From Chryseobacterium sp. CH21 (GTDB taxonomy: Bacteria > Bacteroidota > Bacteroidia > Flavobacteriales > Weeksellaceae), in assembly GCF_004119445.1 (NCBI RefSeq), contig NZ_QICI01000019.1, forward strand, positions 146,889 to 210,888: a stretch of 64,000 nucleotides of DNA, read 5' to 3'. The position numbers were made by a program, and so were the translations under genes. Each line of letters begins with the position of its first letter. The first letter of the stretch is position 1. Shown in pieces: positions 25,979-35,499 of this stretch. The notes below the pieces were generated by a model. The model saw only the letters and a program-made list of their open reading frames with translations. It had not been told where the DNA came from and did not search any database.

Positions 25979-28609
25979 TTATTTTTTAACCATTACTTTT
26001 GAAGAAGCTTCGAAACCAAGTCCTTTGATTTTAACCATATAAGTTCCGTTTACCAAATTACTTGTAGAGATTGCTTTTTTAGCATCCGGTGAAACTTTAT
26101 CTTCAGAAGAAACCAGTTTTCCAGACATATCATACAGTTCTACGCTTACTTTTCCTAAAGTATTGCTTGGGAATTTAATATAGAATTCATCTTTAGCCGG
26201 ATTCGGATAGATAGAAACATCCTTGTTTTTATTAGCATTTACTTCATTAGTACTTAATAATGCACATTCTTCTGGTACATTGAAATCCTGAACCTGATCA
26301 TTAATGTTATTCTTAACTCCTGCAGAAGCATTTAGTCCTAAACCTCTTCTTGCAAAAACTCCCCAGATCATACATTTATCCTGTCCTTGTGTAGTTGCTA
26401 ATTCAGCAGCTAATATTGCATTTCTTCCGTCAATAAAGCTAGGGTTACATCCTTGAAGCTTCAGAGCGTCTGTTACTAATTGTAATACTTTCGTGCTGCC
26501 GTTAGGCGTTGGAGATAAAACATCTGAAGAATATCCATATTTTTCAACATATTTCCAGTGAAGATCCCACAGCATTGTTGCCCATACAAAACCAATAGAA
26601 TGTACATCAGGAACTATTGCCGTTCCGTTGTTGTATTCCATTCCGTTGGTATTTCCGTATGTAAATCCGTTAACAGAAAGGTTTGTTGAATATTTTGCAG
26701 GTCTGATACCAGCACCTGTAATCGCCTGACCCAATGCATAAGTCCCTGTACCTCTTGCTACAGTAGCATTATCGCCGGCTTTATTTGTAAGCATTAACGC
26801 AAAGAAATCAGACCATCCTTCTCCCATTTGCTCTTTGCTTATGCTGGAGCTCAGGCATCCGGATCCTGTACCTGTCATTCTGTTTGATATTCCGTGGCCG
26901 TATTCATGTACCACAATACCATTATCAAAGCTTCCGTCCGGCGTCATATTTCCTTTTAGGGTAATATTTACATTGGTGCTGGCTGCAAGCTGAGATTTTA
27001 TATATTCTCCTTCAGAATTAATAATAAGCACTGAAGGAATTGTAATTGTAGGATCATTACCCGACATGTTACTTAGGGCAGCCCCATTAACTGCATTGTT
27101 ATAGACAATAGCAGCCTTGGCACCAGCATCCTGAAGGTTTTTTACTTTAACAGCAAAGGAGCATGTTCCTCTTTCAACCAAACCGATTTTTTCCGTCAAT
27201 GAAGCTGCTGGTAAAGCAGTACATCCGTCTAAAACTGGAGATAATGCCACATCTCCGGTTATTCCATTCATTGGTACAGGCATACCAAACTGAGCCGTTC
27301 CTGCTCCCGGTGTACGGGAAACGGCAGCACTTGGCGCATTATAATATATGATTCTACCTATAGATGACCAAAGGTACATCTGCATTCTAGGAGTATACCC
27401 ATCTGATGGTGAAGAGAAATTAGCATTATTTAATCCGCTTCCATCCTGAGCCTCTGCATATACAGAGTCATCATCTCCTCCTACGGGTCCATTTCCAAAA
27501 TTATTCTGCTGAAAGTTCTTTGCAGTTTCTGTAAATCCGAACTGATAGAACACATCATGAATTTTGTTGTTCAGATAAAATAAATTGGTGATGGCCGCAT
27601 TTCTGTTGTTTACAGGAGCTTCGTTGATATCAAAAGGGAAATTAAAGTTTCTTGTAGCTCCTCCTTCTGCCGGAGTTCCGGTAAGATAATTAGGAGCTGT
27701 TAAAGCTGTTCCTGCTACATCTTCGTAAGCAAAAACGTTATTTCCTCTTGTAACTGTATAATGATTTACCCCATCAGAATGCCACCCTTCTGGAGAAGCA
27801 CTCAGAAGCCATGGGTTAGTAAGAATTAATCTTGAACCGAAAGTAGGTGCTTCAATTGGCAATGGAAATACGTTGTAGGATGCATTATCCGGTACAAGCA
27901 AAGGAATATTGTTTTGAACCATATTATTTTGAGGTCCTGCTAAGGTATTCTCAAAATGGTCAGCATGGCTATAATCAGCATCTGAACTATAAGCATCATG
28001 GTGGAAATTACAAGATACTGTCAGATTGTTTTTTACCAAGATATTTCCGTTGTTTGCATCTACTAGAATATTCCAGTAGTTTGGAGATTTTGGCTCCATT
28101 AAAGTATATTCATATGCCAAACGAAGATTTCCATTCTCATCATTAGTATATACCAGTCTTTGATTGGCTGACGTAGCTTTTTTCTGGGTCTTTTCAAGAT
28201 AGCCAAGAACTGTAAAATTGGCAATATCAGGATTCTTCAGATCTTCAGCAATCTTTTGAAGCGCCACATTTTTATCAATAACAGCTGTACCCGATGTAGA
28301 TGCAGTATAGTCTTTTACAAAATTATCTGTGTAATAAACAATCTTATTATCCTTAATCAATGCTGTTCCTACAGAACTGTATATTGGCAAGCCATTATAG
28401 GTCTGTAAAAATTTGACAACATTACCATTCAGTGATTTTGACGGATCTACATTATCAATAATAATATTGTTAAGATCAGATTTTTTATATTCTCTTATTT
28501 TATTTTGAGAAATATAATCTTTAATCAGTTTTTCATTGTCTTGTCCAAATAATACTGTAGGAAATGCAGAAAACACTGCAAACAAAAGAGGTAGAGCTTT
28601 ATTTTTCAT
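25979..28609 (-). CDS. M36 (fungalysin) metalloprotease, T9SS cargo
   Basis: A secreted protease of about 876 residues. A signal peptide (MKNKALPLLFAVFSAFPTVL) is followed by an FTP-type propeptide (to ~200). The M36 catalytic region has the zinc motif VVHEYGHGISN (~570) with the third ligand Glu in MGEGWSDFFALM about 25 residues later. A protease-associated (PA) domain is inserted before the zinc site (IGLVERGTCSFAVKVKNLQD). A type A T9SS sorting domain closes it (VSIYPNPAKDEFYIKF to EASSKVMVKK). I start at the ATG at 28609; an ATG two codons upstream and an open frame to 28672 also exist. Likely an extracellular nutrient-degrading or virulence-type protease. Confidence 0.92.
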   Translation of the reverse strand: MKNKALPLLFAVFSAFPTVLFGQDNEKLIKDYISQNKIREYKKSDLNNIIIDNVDPSKSLNGNVVKFLQTYNGLPIYSSVGTALIKDNKIVYYTDNFVKDYTASTSGTAVIDKNVALQKIAEDLKNPDIANFTVLGYLEKTQKKATSANQRLVYTNDENGNLRLAYEYTLMEPKSPNYWNILVDANNGNILVKNNLTVSCNFHHDAYSSDADYSHADHFENTLAGPQNNMVQNNIPLLVPDNASYNVFPLPIEAPTFGSRLILTNPWLLSASPEGWHSDGVNHYTVTRGNNVFAYEDVAGTALTAPNYLTGTPAEGGATRNFNFPFDINEAPVNNRNAAITNLFYLNNKIHDVFYQFGFTETAKNFQQNNFGNGPVGGDDDSVYAEAQDGSGLNNANFSSPSDGYTPRMQMYLWSSIGRIIYYNAPSAAVSRTPGAGTAQFGMPVPMNGITGDVALSPVLDGCTALPAASLTEKIGLVERGTCSFAVKVKNLQDAGAKAAIVYNNAVNGAALSNMSGNDPTITIPSVLIINSEGEYIKSQLAASTNVNITLKGNMTPDGSFDNGIVVHEYGHGISNRMTGTGSGCLSSSISKEQMGEGWSDFFALMLTNKAGDNATVARGTGTYALGQAITGAGIRPAKYSTNLSVNGFTYGNTNGMEYNNGTAIVPDVHSIGFVWATMLWDLHWKYVEKYGYSSDVLSPTPNGSTKVLQLVTDALKLQGCNPSFIDGRNAILAAELATTQGQDKCMIWGVFARRGLGLNASAGVKNNINDQVQDFNVPEECALLSTNEVNANKNKDVSIYPNPAKDEFYIKFPSNTLGKVSVELYDMSGKLVSSEDKVSPDAKKAISTSNLVNGTYMVKIKGLGFEASSKVMVKK

Positions 28610-28615
28610 ATCCAT

Positions 28616-28964
28616 TATTAAAGCCGCTAATCTACAAATAATCCATAAATTATTATTATATTTTTTAATCAAAATTTAAAAATAATTTAATACGAATAAA
28701 ATAACAAAATTAAATTGACTTTACATATTTCTCAATCAAGAGAACATCATAATAGATTTACCCCTAGCACATTATATTTATCATGCTTTTAGATTTTTTT
28801 GATGTAATTATTTTATTGAATACAATCATTAATCAATCAATATTTTTTATCATCTTCGTATATTAATTTTCACTATTCTTTTGAGAATCTTCATTTTTGG
28901 CAACTAAAAAACAAGTTTTTCTTCTTTTTCATTTTCCGGATTACATATCTTAATTATATAAGCA
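28616..28964. other. AT-rich intergenic region before the M36 gene
   Basis: About 350 bp between the 5' end of the M36 protease gene and the rpsA terminator. It probably holds the M36 promoter close to the gene, but no clear TAnnTTTG box is visible. I see no coding frame, repeat or stable hairpin. Confidence 0.4.
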
Positions 28965-28994
28965 CAAAAAAAGCCGCTCAAATGAGCGGCTCCT
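28965..28994 (-). terminator. rpsA terminator
   Basis: AGCCGCTCA / TGAGCGGCT stem with a two-base loop and A7 on the plus strand. Confidence 0.9.
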
Positions 28995-29015
28995 TATTTA
29001 TAAATGGTTCAAAGA

Positions 29016-30806
29016 TTATTTACCTTCTTCCATTTTTCTTTTCAACTCTGCTAATGCATCGATGTCTCCAAGAGTAGATCTTTCTTCGTTGTTAGAAGAA
29101 GAAGTTACGTTTCTAGAAGAAGATTCTTTTACGTTTTTCTTTTCTTCGTCTCTGAAGATACCTGTGTGAGATACTACTACTCTCTTGAATTCTTTGTTGA
29201 ATTCGATTACTTTGAATTGAGCATCTTCACCTTTTTTGATTTTAGATCCATCTTCTTTCTCTAATAATCTTGAAGGGCAGAATGCTTCTACTTCAGCATC
29301 TTCGAATTGAACAGAAGCTCCTTTATCGTGAACTTCTACAGCTTTACCAGCGTGGATAGTTCCTTCAGCATATTTAGTTTCGAATTTATCCCATGGGTTT
29401 TCAGTCAATTGCTTGTGACCTAGAGATAATCTTCTAGCTTGGATATCTAATTCAAGAACTACAACGTCTAATTTATCACCTACTGCGCAGAACTCAGATG
29501 GGTGCTTGATTTTCTTAGTCCAAGAAAGATCAGAGATGTAGATTAACCCGTCGATACCTTCTTCTAACTCTACGAATACACCAAAGTTAGTGAAGTTTCT
29601 TACAGTTCCTACATGCTGAGATCCTACCGGATACTTAGCTTCGATGTTTTCCCATGGATCTTTAGACAATTGCTTGATACCAAGAGAAATTTTTCTTTCT
29701 TCTCTATCTAAAGTTAATACTTCAGCTTCTACTTCATCACCTACTTTTACGAAATCTCCAGCAGATCTTAAGTGAGTAGACCAAGACATTTCAGAAACGT
29801 GGATTAATCCTTCTACACCTGGAGCAATTTCTACGAATGCACCATAGTCAGCAAGAACTACTACTTTTCCTTTTACTTTGTCACCTACTTTCAAGTCAGC
29901 AGAAAGAGCATCCCAAGGATGAGCTTCTAATTGCTTCATACCTAATTGGATTCTTGTTTTCTCATCATCGAAATCAAGGATTACAACTTTCACAGTTTGT
30001 CCGTCCTCTAGGATTTCAGATGGGTGGTTCACTCTAGACCAAGAAAGGTCTGTAATGTGGATCAATCCATCAACACCTCCTAAGTCAATGAATACACCGT
30101 AAGAAGTAATATTCTTAACAGTACCTTCAAGAACCTGACCTTTTTCAAGCTGAGCGATGATTTCTTTTTTCTGACCTTCGATATCTGCTTCGATCAATGC
30201 TTTGTGAGATACTACTACGTTTTTGAACTCAGGGTTGATTTTCACAACTTTGAACTCCATAGTTTTTCCTACGAACTGATCGTAATCTTTAATTGGCTTA
30301 ACGTCAATTTGAGAACCTGGTAAGAATGCTTCGATTCCGTGAACGTCAACGATCATACCCCCTTTAGTTCTAGATTTAACAAAACCGTTAACGATTTCTC
30401 CAGTTTCGTGAAGTTCGTTTACTTTATCCCAAGCTTTAAGCGTTCTAGCTTTTCTGTGAGATAATTGTAATTGTCCAGTTTTGTCTTCTCTCTTGTCAAC
30501 CATTACTTCTACCTCGTCACCTACTTTTAGGCCTTGGTTGTAACGGAATTCGTTTAGAGAGATAACACCTTCAGATTTGAAGTTGATGTCTACGATAGCT
30601 TCTTTGTCAGTTAATCTTACAACTTTACCAACTAAAACGTCGTTATCGTCTAGGTTGTTTAAAGATCCGTTGTAGATTTCTTCTAAATCGCTTTTTTCTT
30701 TTCTCGCATCTGCATCAAGACCTGATTCGAATGAATCCCAATCAAATTGTTCTGGTGCTACGTTTTGGTTTAATAAAACCTCTGCTGAATTTGTCTCTTT
30801 TGACAT
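29016..30806 (-). CDS. rpsA: 30S ribosomal protein S1
   Basis: A 596-residue protein with six successive S1 RNA-binding domains. They begin near residues 55 (NDVLVGKVVRLTDKEAIVD), 135, 222 (GQVLEGTVKNITSYGVFIDL), 307 (GDKVKGKVVVLADYGAFVEI), 392 and 477. The N-terminus is acidic and the C-terminus is Ser/Asn-rich. It helps recruit mRNA to the 30S subunit, important in Bacteroidetes where Shine-Dalgarno sequences are weak. Own promoter and terminator. Confidence 0.97.
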   Translation of the reverse strand: MSKETNSAEVLLNQNVAPEQFDWDSFESGLDADARKEKSDLEEIYNGSLNNLDDNDVLVGKVVRLTDKEAIVDINFKSEGVISLNEFRYNQGLKVGDEVEVMVDKREDKTGQLQLSHRKARTLKAWDKVNELHETGEIVNGFVKSRTKGGMIVDVHGIEAFLPGSQIDVKPIKDYDQFVGKTMEFKVVKINPEFKNVVVSHKALIEADIEGQKKEIIAQLEKGQVLEGTVKNITSYGVFIDLGGVDGLIHITDLSWSRVNHPSEILEDGQTVKVVILDFDDEKTRIQLGMKQLEAHPWDALSADLKVGDKVKGKVVVLADYGAFVEIAPGVEGLIHVSEMSWSTHLRSAGDFVKVGDEVEAEVLTLDREERKISLGIKQLSKDPWENIEAKYPVGSQHVGTVRNFTNFGVFVELEEGIDGLIYISDLSWTKKIKHPSEFCAVGDKLDVVVLELDIQARRLSLGHKQLTENPWDKFETKYAEGTIHAGKAVEVHDKGASVQFEDAEVEAFCPSRLLEKEDGSKIKKGEDAQFKVIEFNKEFKRVVVSHTGIFRDEEKKNVKESSSRNVTSSSNNEERSTLGDIDALAELKRKMEEGK

Positions 30807-30928
30807 TTTCTAATAAAAATTTGTATTCCTTCTTTTTTAACGGTTTGAATAAATGCGGATTAAAAAATACGGAAGTAATTAATTGTAAGTAATTTACTCT
30901 TCAAACCTTTTCGCCACAAAAGTGGGTG

Positions 30929-30959
30929 CAAAGATATGAATTTTATTTAAGATAAGCAA
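30929..30959 (-). promoter_or_regulatory. Promoter of rpsA
   Basis: On the minus strand, TTG (30959-30957) and TATCTTTG (30936-30929) lie 20 bases apart, matching the Bacteroidetes consensus. The leader would be about 115 nt, leaving room for regulation of rpsA. Confidence 0.75.
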
Positions 30960-31017
30960 TAGATTTCAGCACGCTAATATTTAACTTATATATTTAAAAA
31001 TCAACATCTTGATTAAA

Positions 31018-31200
31018 AGAATGCTTCGACTAAGCTCAGCATGACATTCTAATACCAACTGTTTTAAATTTAGAATGAGCAATATCCGCTATCATGCTGA
31101 GCATAAACTGAAAGTTTACGGACTTAGTTCACGAAGCATCAATAAGTAGAAGACAATATGAGATTCTTCATTTCGCTACGCTTCATTCAGAATGACAGCA
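31018..31200. repeat. Dispersed GCTCAGCATGA-type intergenic repeat
   Basis: Contains ATGCTTCG...GCTCAGCATGACA at about 31021-31047. The inverted counterpart TCATGCTGAGC...CGAAGCAT runs to about 31139, and a related stretch with CGCTACGCTTCATTCAGAATGACA ends near 31199 (longest quoted word split: CGCTACGCTT, CAGAATGACA). The inverted arms could fold into one long hairpin. It fills part of the 547-bp gap between rpsA and the helicase gene. Non-coding. Confidence 0.6.
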
Positions 31201-31237
31201 ACGCAGAATTAAAGAAGAACAATACTGTAATCTTTTC

Positions 31238-31321
31238 CTCTCAAACTCTCCTACTCTAAAACGCTACCCCTCCAGAACCCTAAAACCCTCCCATCCTAAA
31301 ACTCTCAAACCCTCAAACTCA
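31238..31321. repeat. 7-bp-period pyrimidine-rich repeat
   Basis: About 12 units of period 7 such as CTCTCAA, ACTCTCC, TACTCTA, ACCCCTC, ACTCTCA and AACCCTC. It belongs with the period-7 tracts at 35426-35481, 35572-35627 and inside the gene at 48011-49648. Confidence 0.65.
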
Positions 31322-31341
31322 TTCCACCCACCTAAATTCAC

Positions 31342-31349
31342 TACCTTTG
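31342..31349 (+). promoter_or_regulatory. -7 promoter element of the helicase gene
   Basis: TACCTTTG ends only 4 bp before the ATG at 31354, so the predicted transcript begins at or next to the start codon (leaderless). No -33 TTG is visible. Confidence 0.5.
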
Positions 31350-31353
31350 CACC

Positions 31354-32661
31354 ATGGAATTAGAATCAATCTATCAAAAGCTGCAGATTCAGGATATGAA
31401 TCAGATGCAGAAATCTGCTTACAAGGCGTCTGAAAACAATACAGACATTGTTTTACTCTCCCCTACAGGATCTGGAAAGACTCTTGCCTTTTTATTTCCG
31501 GTTCTTAGGAATCTTAAAAAAAATGTTCAGGGAGTTCAAGCATTAATATTGGTTCCTGCCAGAGAACTGGCTTTACAGATTGAACAGGTTTTTAAAGCCA
31601 TGGGAACAGATTTCAAGGTATCTGTATGTTATGGCGGACATGATAAAAAAATCGAGGTTAATAATTTAATTGAAGCTCCTGCTGTACTCATCGGAACTCC
31701 GGGAAGAGTTGTTTATCATTTACGAAATAACAATTTCGATCCGAAAACAATTAAAACCTTAGTTCTTGATGAATTTGATAAAGCGCTGGAACTCGGTTTT
31801 CAGGATGATATGGAATTTATTTCTAATTCTTTAAAAGGACTTTCTCAAAGAATTTTAACGTCTGCTACAGCCATGGATGAAATTCCGGCTTTTACAGGTT
31901 TAAAAGATGAAAAAGTAATCAGTTTCCTTAAAGAAAATGACATAAAACCAGATCTTCAACTGAGAAAGGTAATGACTATTCCTGAAGAAAAACTGGATAC
32001 TCTTTTCAATCTGGTTTGTAAAATCGGAAACAAAAGAACTTTAATTTTCTGTAACCACCGTGAGGCTGTAGATCGTATTTCCGAACTTCTTAATCAGATG
32101 GGAATCGACAGAGAAACCTTCCACGGCGGGATGGAACAGGATGAAAGAGAACGTGCCCTGCTTAAGTTCAGAAATGATTCTGCAAGAATTCTTATTACAA
32201 CAGATCTTGCTGCCCGCGGACTTGATATTCCTGAAGTAGAATCTATCGTGCATTACCAGCTTCCGCCAAAAGAAGATGCTTTCATCCACAGAAACGGACG
32301 TACAGCAAGAATGAACGCCAAAGGTTTTGTCTACCTGATTATGACTGAGGAAGAAAACTTCCCGTTCATTAAAAACAATACACCGGAAGAGAGTGTTGCC
32401 GGATTCACTAAAGTTCCGCAAAAAACACCTTTCCAGACGGTTTATATCAGTGCTGGGAAAAAGGATAAAGTGAATAAAGTAGATATTGTAGGATATCTGT
32501 TAAAGAAAGGAGAACTGCAAAAAGAAGATGTAGGAATTATTGAAGTAAAAGACACTACATCCTATGTTGCGGTTTCCAGAAATAAAGTGAACGCTCTTTT
32601 AAGAAAACTTCAGAACGAAAAACTGAAAGGAAAGAAAGTGAAAATGGAGGTTGCCTATTAA
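31354..32661 (+). CDS. DEAD-box RNA helicase with DbpA-type C-terminal domain
   Basis: A 435-residue helicase. The motifs are Q-motif region MNQMQKSAYKA, Walker A SPTGSGKT (~42), PARELALQIE, motif II DEFD instead of DEAD (VLDEFDKALELGF), SAT (TSATA), TDLAARGLDIP, and motif VI HRNGRTAR. About 75 C-terminal residues (KVDIVGYLLKKGELQKEDVG, VAVSRNKVNALLRKLQ) match the DbpA RNA-binding domain. It probably acts in ribosome assembly or on structured RNA. The altered motifs II and VI are family variants, not damage. Confidence 0.92.
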   Translation: MELESIYQKLQIQDMNQMQKSAYKASENNTDIVLLSPTGSGKTLAFLFPVLRNLKKNVQGVQALILVPARELALQIEQVFKAMGTDFKVSVCYGGHDKKIEVNNLIEAPAVLIGTPGRVVYHLRNNNFDPKTIKTLVLDEFDKALELGFQDDMEFISNSLKGLSQRILTSATAMDEIPAFTGLKDEKVISFLKENDIKPDLQLRKVMTIPEEKLDTLFNLVCKIGNKRTLIFCNHREAVDRISELLNQMGIDRETFHGGMEQDERERALLKFRNDSARILITTDLAARGLDIPEVESIVHYQLPPKEDAFIHRNGRTARMNAKGFVYLIMTEEENFPFIKNNTPEESVAGFTKVPQKTPFQTVYISAGKKDKVNKVDIVGYLLKKGELQKEDVGIIEVKDTTSYVAVSRNKVNALLRKLQNEKLKGKKVKMEVAY

Positions 32662-32710
32662 GAATTTCATCAACCACGAAGTCACAAATCAATTGTAGTA
32701 CGTGTGAAAA

Positions 32711-32765
32711 TTCCCCTCCTCTGGAGGGGTGGCGAAAATTCAAAGAATTTTTGACGGGGTGGTTT
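32711..32765 (+). repeat. Double-hairpin dispersed repeat, copy 2
   Basis: Perfect first hairpin CCCCTCC-n3-GGAGGGG, then GTGGC, then AAAATTC-n3-GAATTTTT, then GACGGGGTGG. Matches copies at 7464-7514 (inverted) and 35500-35554. Confidence 0.85.
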
Positions 32766-32779
32766 CATCAACATAACAT

Positions 32780-32818
32780 AAAAGAGCTTCGAAATTATAA
32801 AATTTCGAAGCTCTTTTA
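32780..32818. terminator. Bidirectional terminator
   Basis: A 17-bp perfect stem (AAAAGAGCTTCGAAATT and complement), loop ATAA, between the convergent helicase and SMP-30-like genes. Confidence 0.9.
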
Positions 32819-32837
32819 TTGATATAAATAATTAAGT

Positions 32838-33731
32838 TTATTTAATCCCCCTCACCCTTGTAGGAAAAGTATACACAGATTTTGAAGCTGTAATGAAAAG
32901 CACATTATTATTTTCCCCACCGAAAGCAACATTGGATGTCCACTTTTCAGGGATAGAAATATGGTAAATTTTCTTTCCCAAACGATTAAAAACATGCACT
33001 CCGTCTCCTGTTAAATAAAGATTTCCATGCTTATCCAGTTCCATTCCGTCTGAACCCATTTCGCAGAATAACTTTTTCTCAGACAGTTTCCCATCACCCA
33101 ATATATCATATACATAGGTTTTTCCGGCATCAATATCAGAAATATATAATTTCTTTAATTTTTCACTTCCTACAATTCCGTTAGGCTGAGTGAACGTATC
33201 AAGCTTACTAACTTTCCCTGTTTTATCTCTGTAATAAAGGCTTTTGTGCTGAATTTCCTGTTTAAAACCAATCCAGTAATCTCTTTCATATAAAGGATCT
33301 GTAAAATACATTCCTCCGGTTTCGTCATTCCAGACATCGTTTGGCCCATTCAGTCTTTTCCCTTCAAAACCTTTAAGCAATACCTCTACTTTCTTATCCT
33401 TTGAAATTTTCCAGATCTCTCCCTGATCATCGGAACAGGTAATCAAATACCCGTCTTTGTCGAAATGTGTACCGTTTGCCCTTCCTGTTTTATCTAAAAA
33501 CTCTATTACTTTGTTGCTTTTCCAGTCCCAATAATAAATCTTATCATTAGGCTGATCTGTAAAGTAAACATTTCCTTCTTGATCTGCTGATGGTCCTTCT
33601 GTGAAACTGAATTTGTCGGAAACCATTTCCGGTTGTACACCTTCATAAAACATTTTACTATAATTTACTGATTGACAGTTTATCAATGCGAAAACCAAAC
33701 CAATCATACTTATTTTAAAGATATTCTTCAT
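32838..33731 (-). CDS. SMP-30/gluconolactonase-like lipoprotein
   Basis: A 297-residue lipoprotein (signal MKNIFKISMIGLVFALINC, lipobox LINC at Cys19) with a six-bladed beta-propeller of the SMP-30/gluconolactonase type. Visible blocks are SFTEGPSADQEGNVYFTD, NGTHFDKDGYLITC, LNGPNDVWNDETGGMYFTDP, QPNGIVGSEKLKKLYISD and DGMELDKHGNLYLTG. The E, N, N and D metal ligands expected in the family are present in these blocks. Likely a periplasmic sugar lactonase or related hydrolase. Confidence 0.88.
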   Translation of the reverse strand: MKNIFKISMIGLVFALINCQSVNYSKMFYEGVQPEMVSDKFSFTEGPSADQEGNVYFTDQPNDKIYYWDWKSNKVIEFLDKTGRANGTHFDKDGYLITCSDDQGEIWKISKDKKVEVLLKGFEGKRLNGPNDVWNDETGGMYFTDPLYERDYWIGFKQEIQHKSLYYRDKTGKVSKLDTFTQPNGIVGSEKLKKLYISDIDAGKTYVYDILGDGKLSEKKLFCEMGSDGMELDKHGNLYLTGDGVHVFNRLGKKIYHISIPEKWTSNVAFGGENNNVLFITASKSVYTFPTRVRGIK

Positions 33732-33983
33732 ACTTCATTTTTAAAACTGCAATTTACAATATGAAACATAGGTTTCAAAATATTTTCTCATTTTGATACA
33801 ATAAAAATAACAAACACTAAATGTCCTAATTGTACTATTTTTGAAGTAGATCATATTAGTACTAAAAGGATATAATACGGAGCTTTGCAGTACAGGATCC
33901 ACATATTTTTTTCATGGAAAAATGTGAAAAAGAAAATAAATCCTGATGAAAATTGTACCAAAATACTTTTATAGCATACAACA

Positions 33984-35426
33984 ATGAGCGCAGAGTCCAA
34001 CAATATTAAATCTTTGGAAATTGAAAATGAAGATTTCAGAAATTCAGTGGGAACGATGGATGAAACTGGAAAAAGGAAATGGATTTTCCCGAGAAAGCCC
34101 AAAGGAAAGTATACCAATTACAGAAATTACACCAGCTATCTTCTCCTTGTTTTATTTTTCGGATTGCCTTTTGTAACGATTAATAACAATCCTTTTCTCC
34201 TCATTAATGTTATCGATGGGAGGTTCTTTATCGTTGGACAGCCATTTTACCTGCAAGACTTTTTCATTCTTGCTTTAGGAGCAGTAACGTCTGTTATTTT
34301 TGTGATGCTGTTTACCGTAGTTTTCGGAAGGATATTCTGTGGCTGGCTGTGCCCCCAAACCCTTTTTATGGAAATGGTTTTCCGAAAAATAGAATACTGG
34401 ATTGAAGGGGACAGAAACAAACAAATGAAACTCGACAGACAGGAATGGGATGCAGAGAAAATCCGAAAAAGAGTGACGAAATGGTCTGTTTTCCTTTTAA
34501 TTTCACTGACTATTTCCCACTTCATGTTCATGTATATTGTAGGCTATAAAGAGGTTTTCCGTATTATGGCTGAAGGCCCTGAAAAAAACTCACTGAAGTT
34601 TACCGGTATGATATTCTTTACCATGACCTTTTATTTTGTTTTTGCCTGGCTTCGTGAGCAGGTTTGTACGCTGGTCTGTCCATACGGAAGACTTCAGGGT
34701 GTACTGATCGACAAGCAGACCATTAATGTATATTATGATTTTAAAAGAGGAGAAGGCCGTGCAAAATGGAGAAACAATGAAGATAGAAAAGCTGTAGGAA
34801 AAGGAGACTGCATCGATTGTAACCAATGTGTGGTAGTATGCCCTACAGGAATTGATATCAGAAACGGACAGCAGCTGGAATGTGTAAACTGTACAGCATG
34901 TATTGACGCTTGTGATGAAGTGATGGACAAGGTAGGCTTACCTAAAGGGTTAGTTCGATATGCTACGGAAGCTGAGATTGAAAATCAGGACAAATTCCGG
35001 TTTACTCCAAGGATGAAAGCCACAACCGCTATTCTGGCCTTACTTATAGGATTCCTTGGATTCTTAATGTACGATCGTGGTTCTATGGAAGCAAAATTCA
35101 TCAAACCGGCAGGTTCTACCTTTTTCGTTAAAGACGGAAAAATCACCAATACTTTTATTTATACTCTTCTGAATAAATCGAATGAGAAGAAAAACCTTAC
35201 CATCAAAGTGATCACTCCTACCCATGCTGAAATTACCTATTTTGGTTCTGAAAAAATCATCTTGAAAGGAGACCAGATCCTGAAAGGAAACATCAATATT
35301 TCTTTCCCTGAAGAGGAGATTAAATTCTCAAAACAAAATATGGTCATTGGAGTTTTTGACGAAAAAGGAACATTGGTAGATTCATTTGAAACCACTTTTG
35401 AAGGACCATTTAAGTTAGCTTTGTAG
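33984..35426 (+). CDS. ccoG: Cytochrome c oxidase accessory protein CcoG
   Basis: A 480-residue membrane ferredoxin-like protein. Five membrane segments are interspersed with GRIFCGWLCPQTLFMEMVF, REQVCTLVCPYGRLQG and two 4Fe-4S clusters (CIDCNQCVVVCPTGIDI and CVNCTACIDACDEVM). The C-terminus (~370-480) is the Ig-like FixG domain (FIYTLLNKSNEKKNLTIKVI). It takes part in copper handling for cbb3 oxidase assembly. The ccoNOP genes are not in this window; ccoG stands alone between a propeller lipoprotein and an AraC regulator. Confidence 0.95.
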   Translation: MSAESNNIKSLEIENEDFRNSVGTMDETGKRKWIFPRKPKGKYTNYRNYTSYLLLVLFFGLPFVTINNNPFLLINVIDGRFFIVGQPFYLQDFFILALGAVTSVIFVMLFTVVFGRIFCGWLCPQTLFMEMVFRKIEYWIEGDRNKQMKLDRQEWDAEKIRKRVTKWSVFLLISLTISHFMFMYIVGYKEVFRIMAEGPEKNSLKFTGMIFFTMTFYFVFAWLREQVCTLVCPYGRLQGVLIDKQTINVYYDFKRGEGRAKWRNNEDRKAVGKGDCIDCNQCVVVCPTGIDIRNGQQLECVNCTACIDACDEVMDKVGLPKGLVRYATEAEIENQDKFRFTPRMKATTAILALLIGFLGFLMYDRGSMEAKFIKPAGSTFFVKDGKITNTFIYTLLNKSNEKKNLTIKVITPTHAEITYFGSEKIILKGDQILKGNINISFPEEEIKFSKQNMVIGVFDEKGTLVDSFETTFEGPFKLAL

Positions 35427-35481
35427 GTGGCAGATGGTAGATGGCAGGTAGCAGCTAATAGGTTGCAGGGATTAGGAAAAG
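35426..35481. repeat. 7-bp-period GRTGGCA-type repeat
   Basis: Eight consecutive heptamers starting at the last base of the ccoG stop codon: GGTGGCA, GATGGTA, GATGGCA, GGTAGCA, GCTAATA, GGTTGCA, GGGATTA, GGAAAAG. The G at unit starts and the A at unit ends are the most constant. Confidence 0.7.
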
Positions 35482-35499
35482 TAGTTGAGATTTCCCTAA

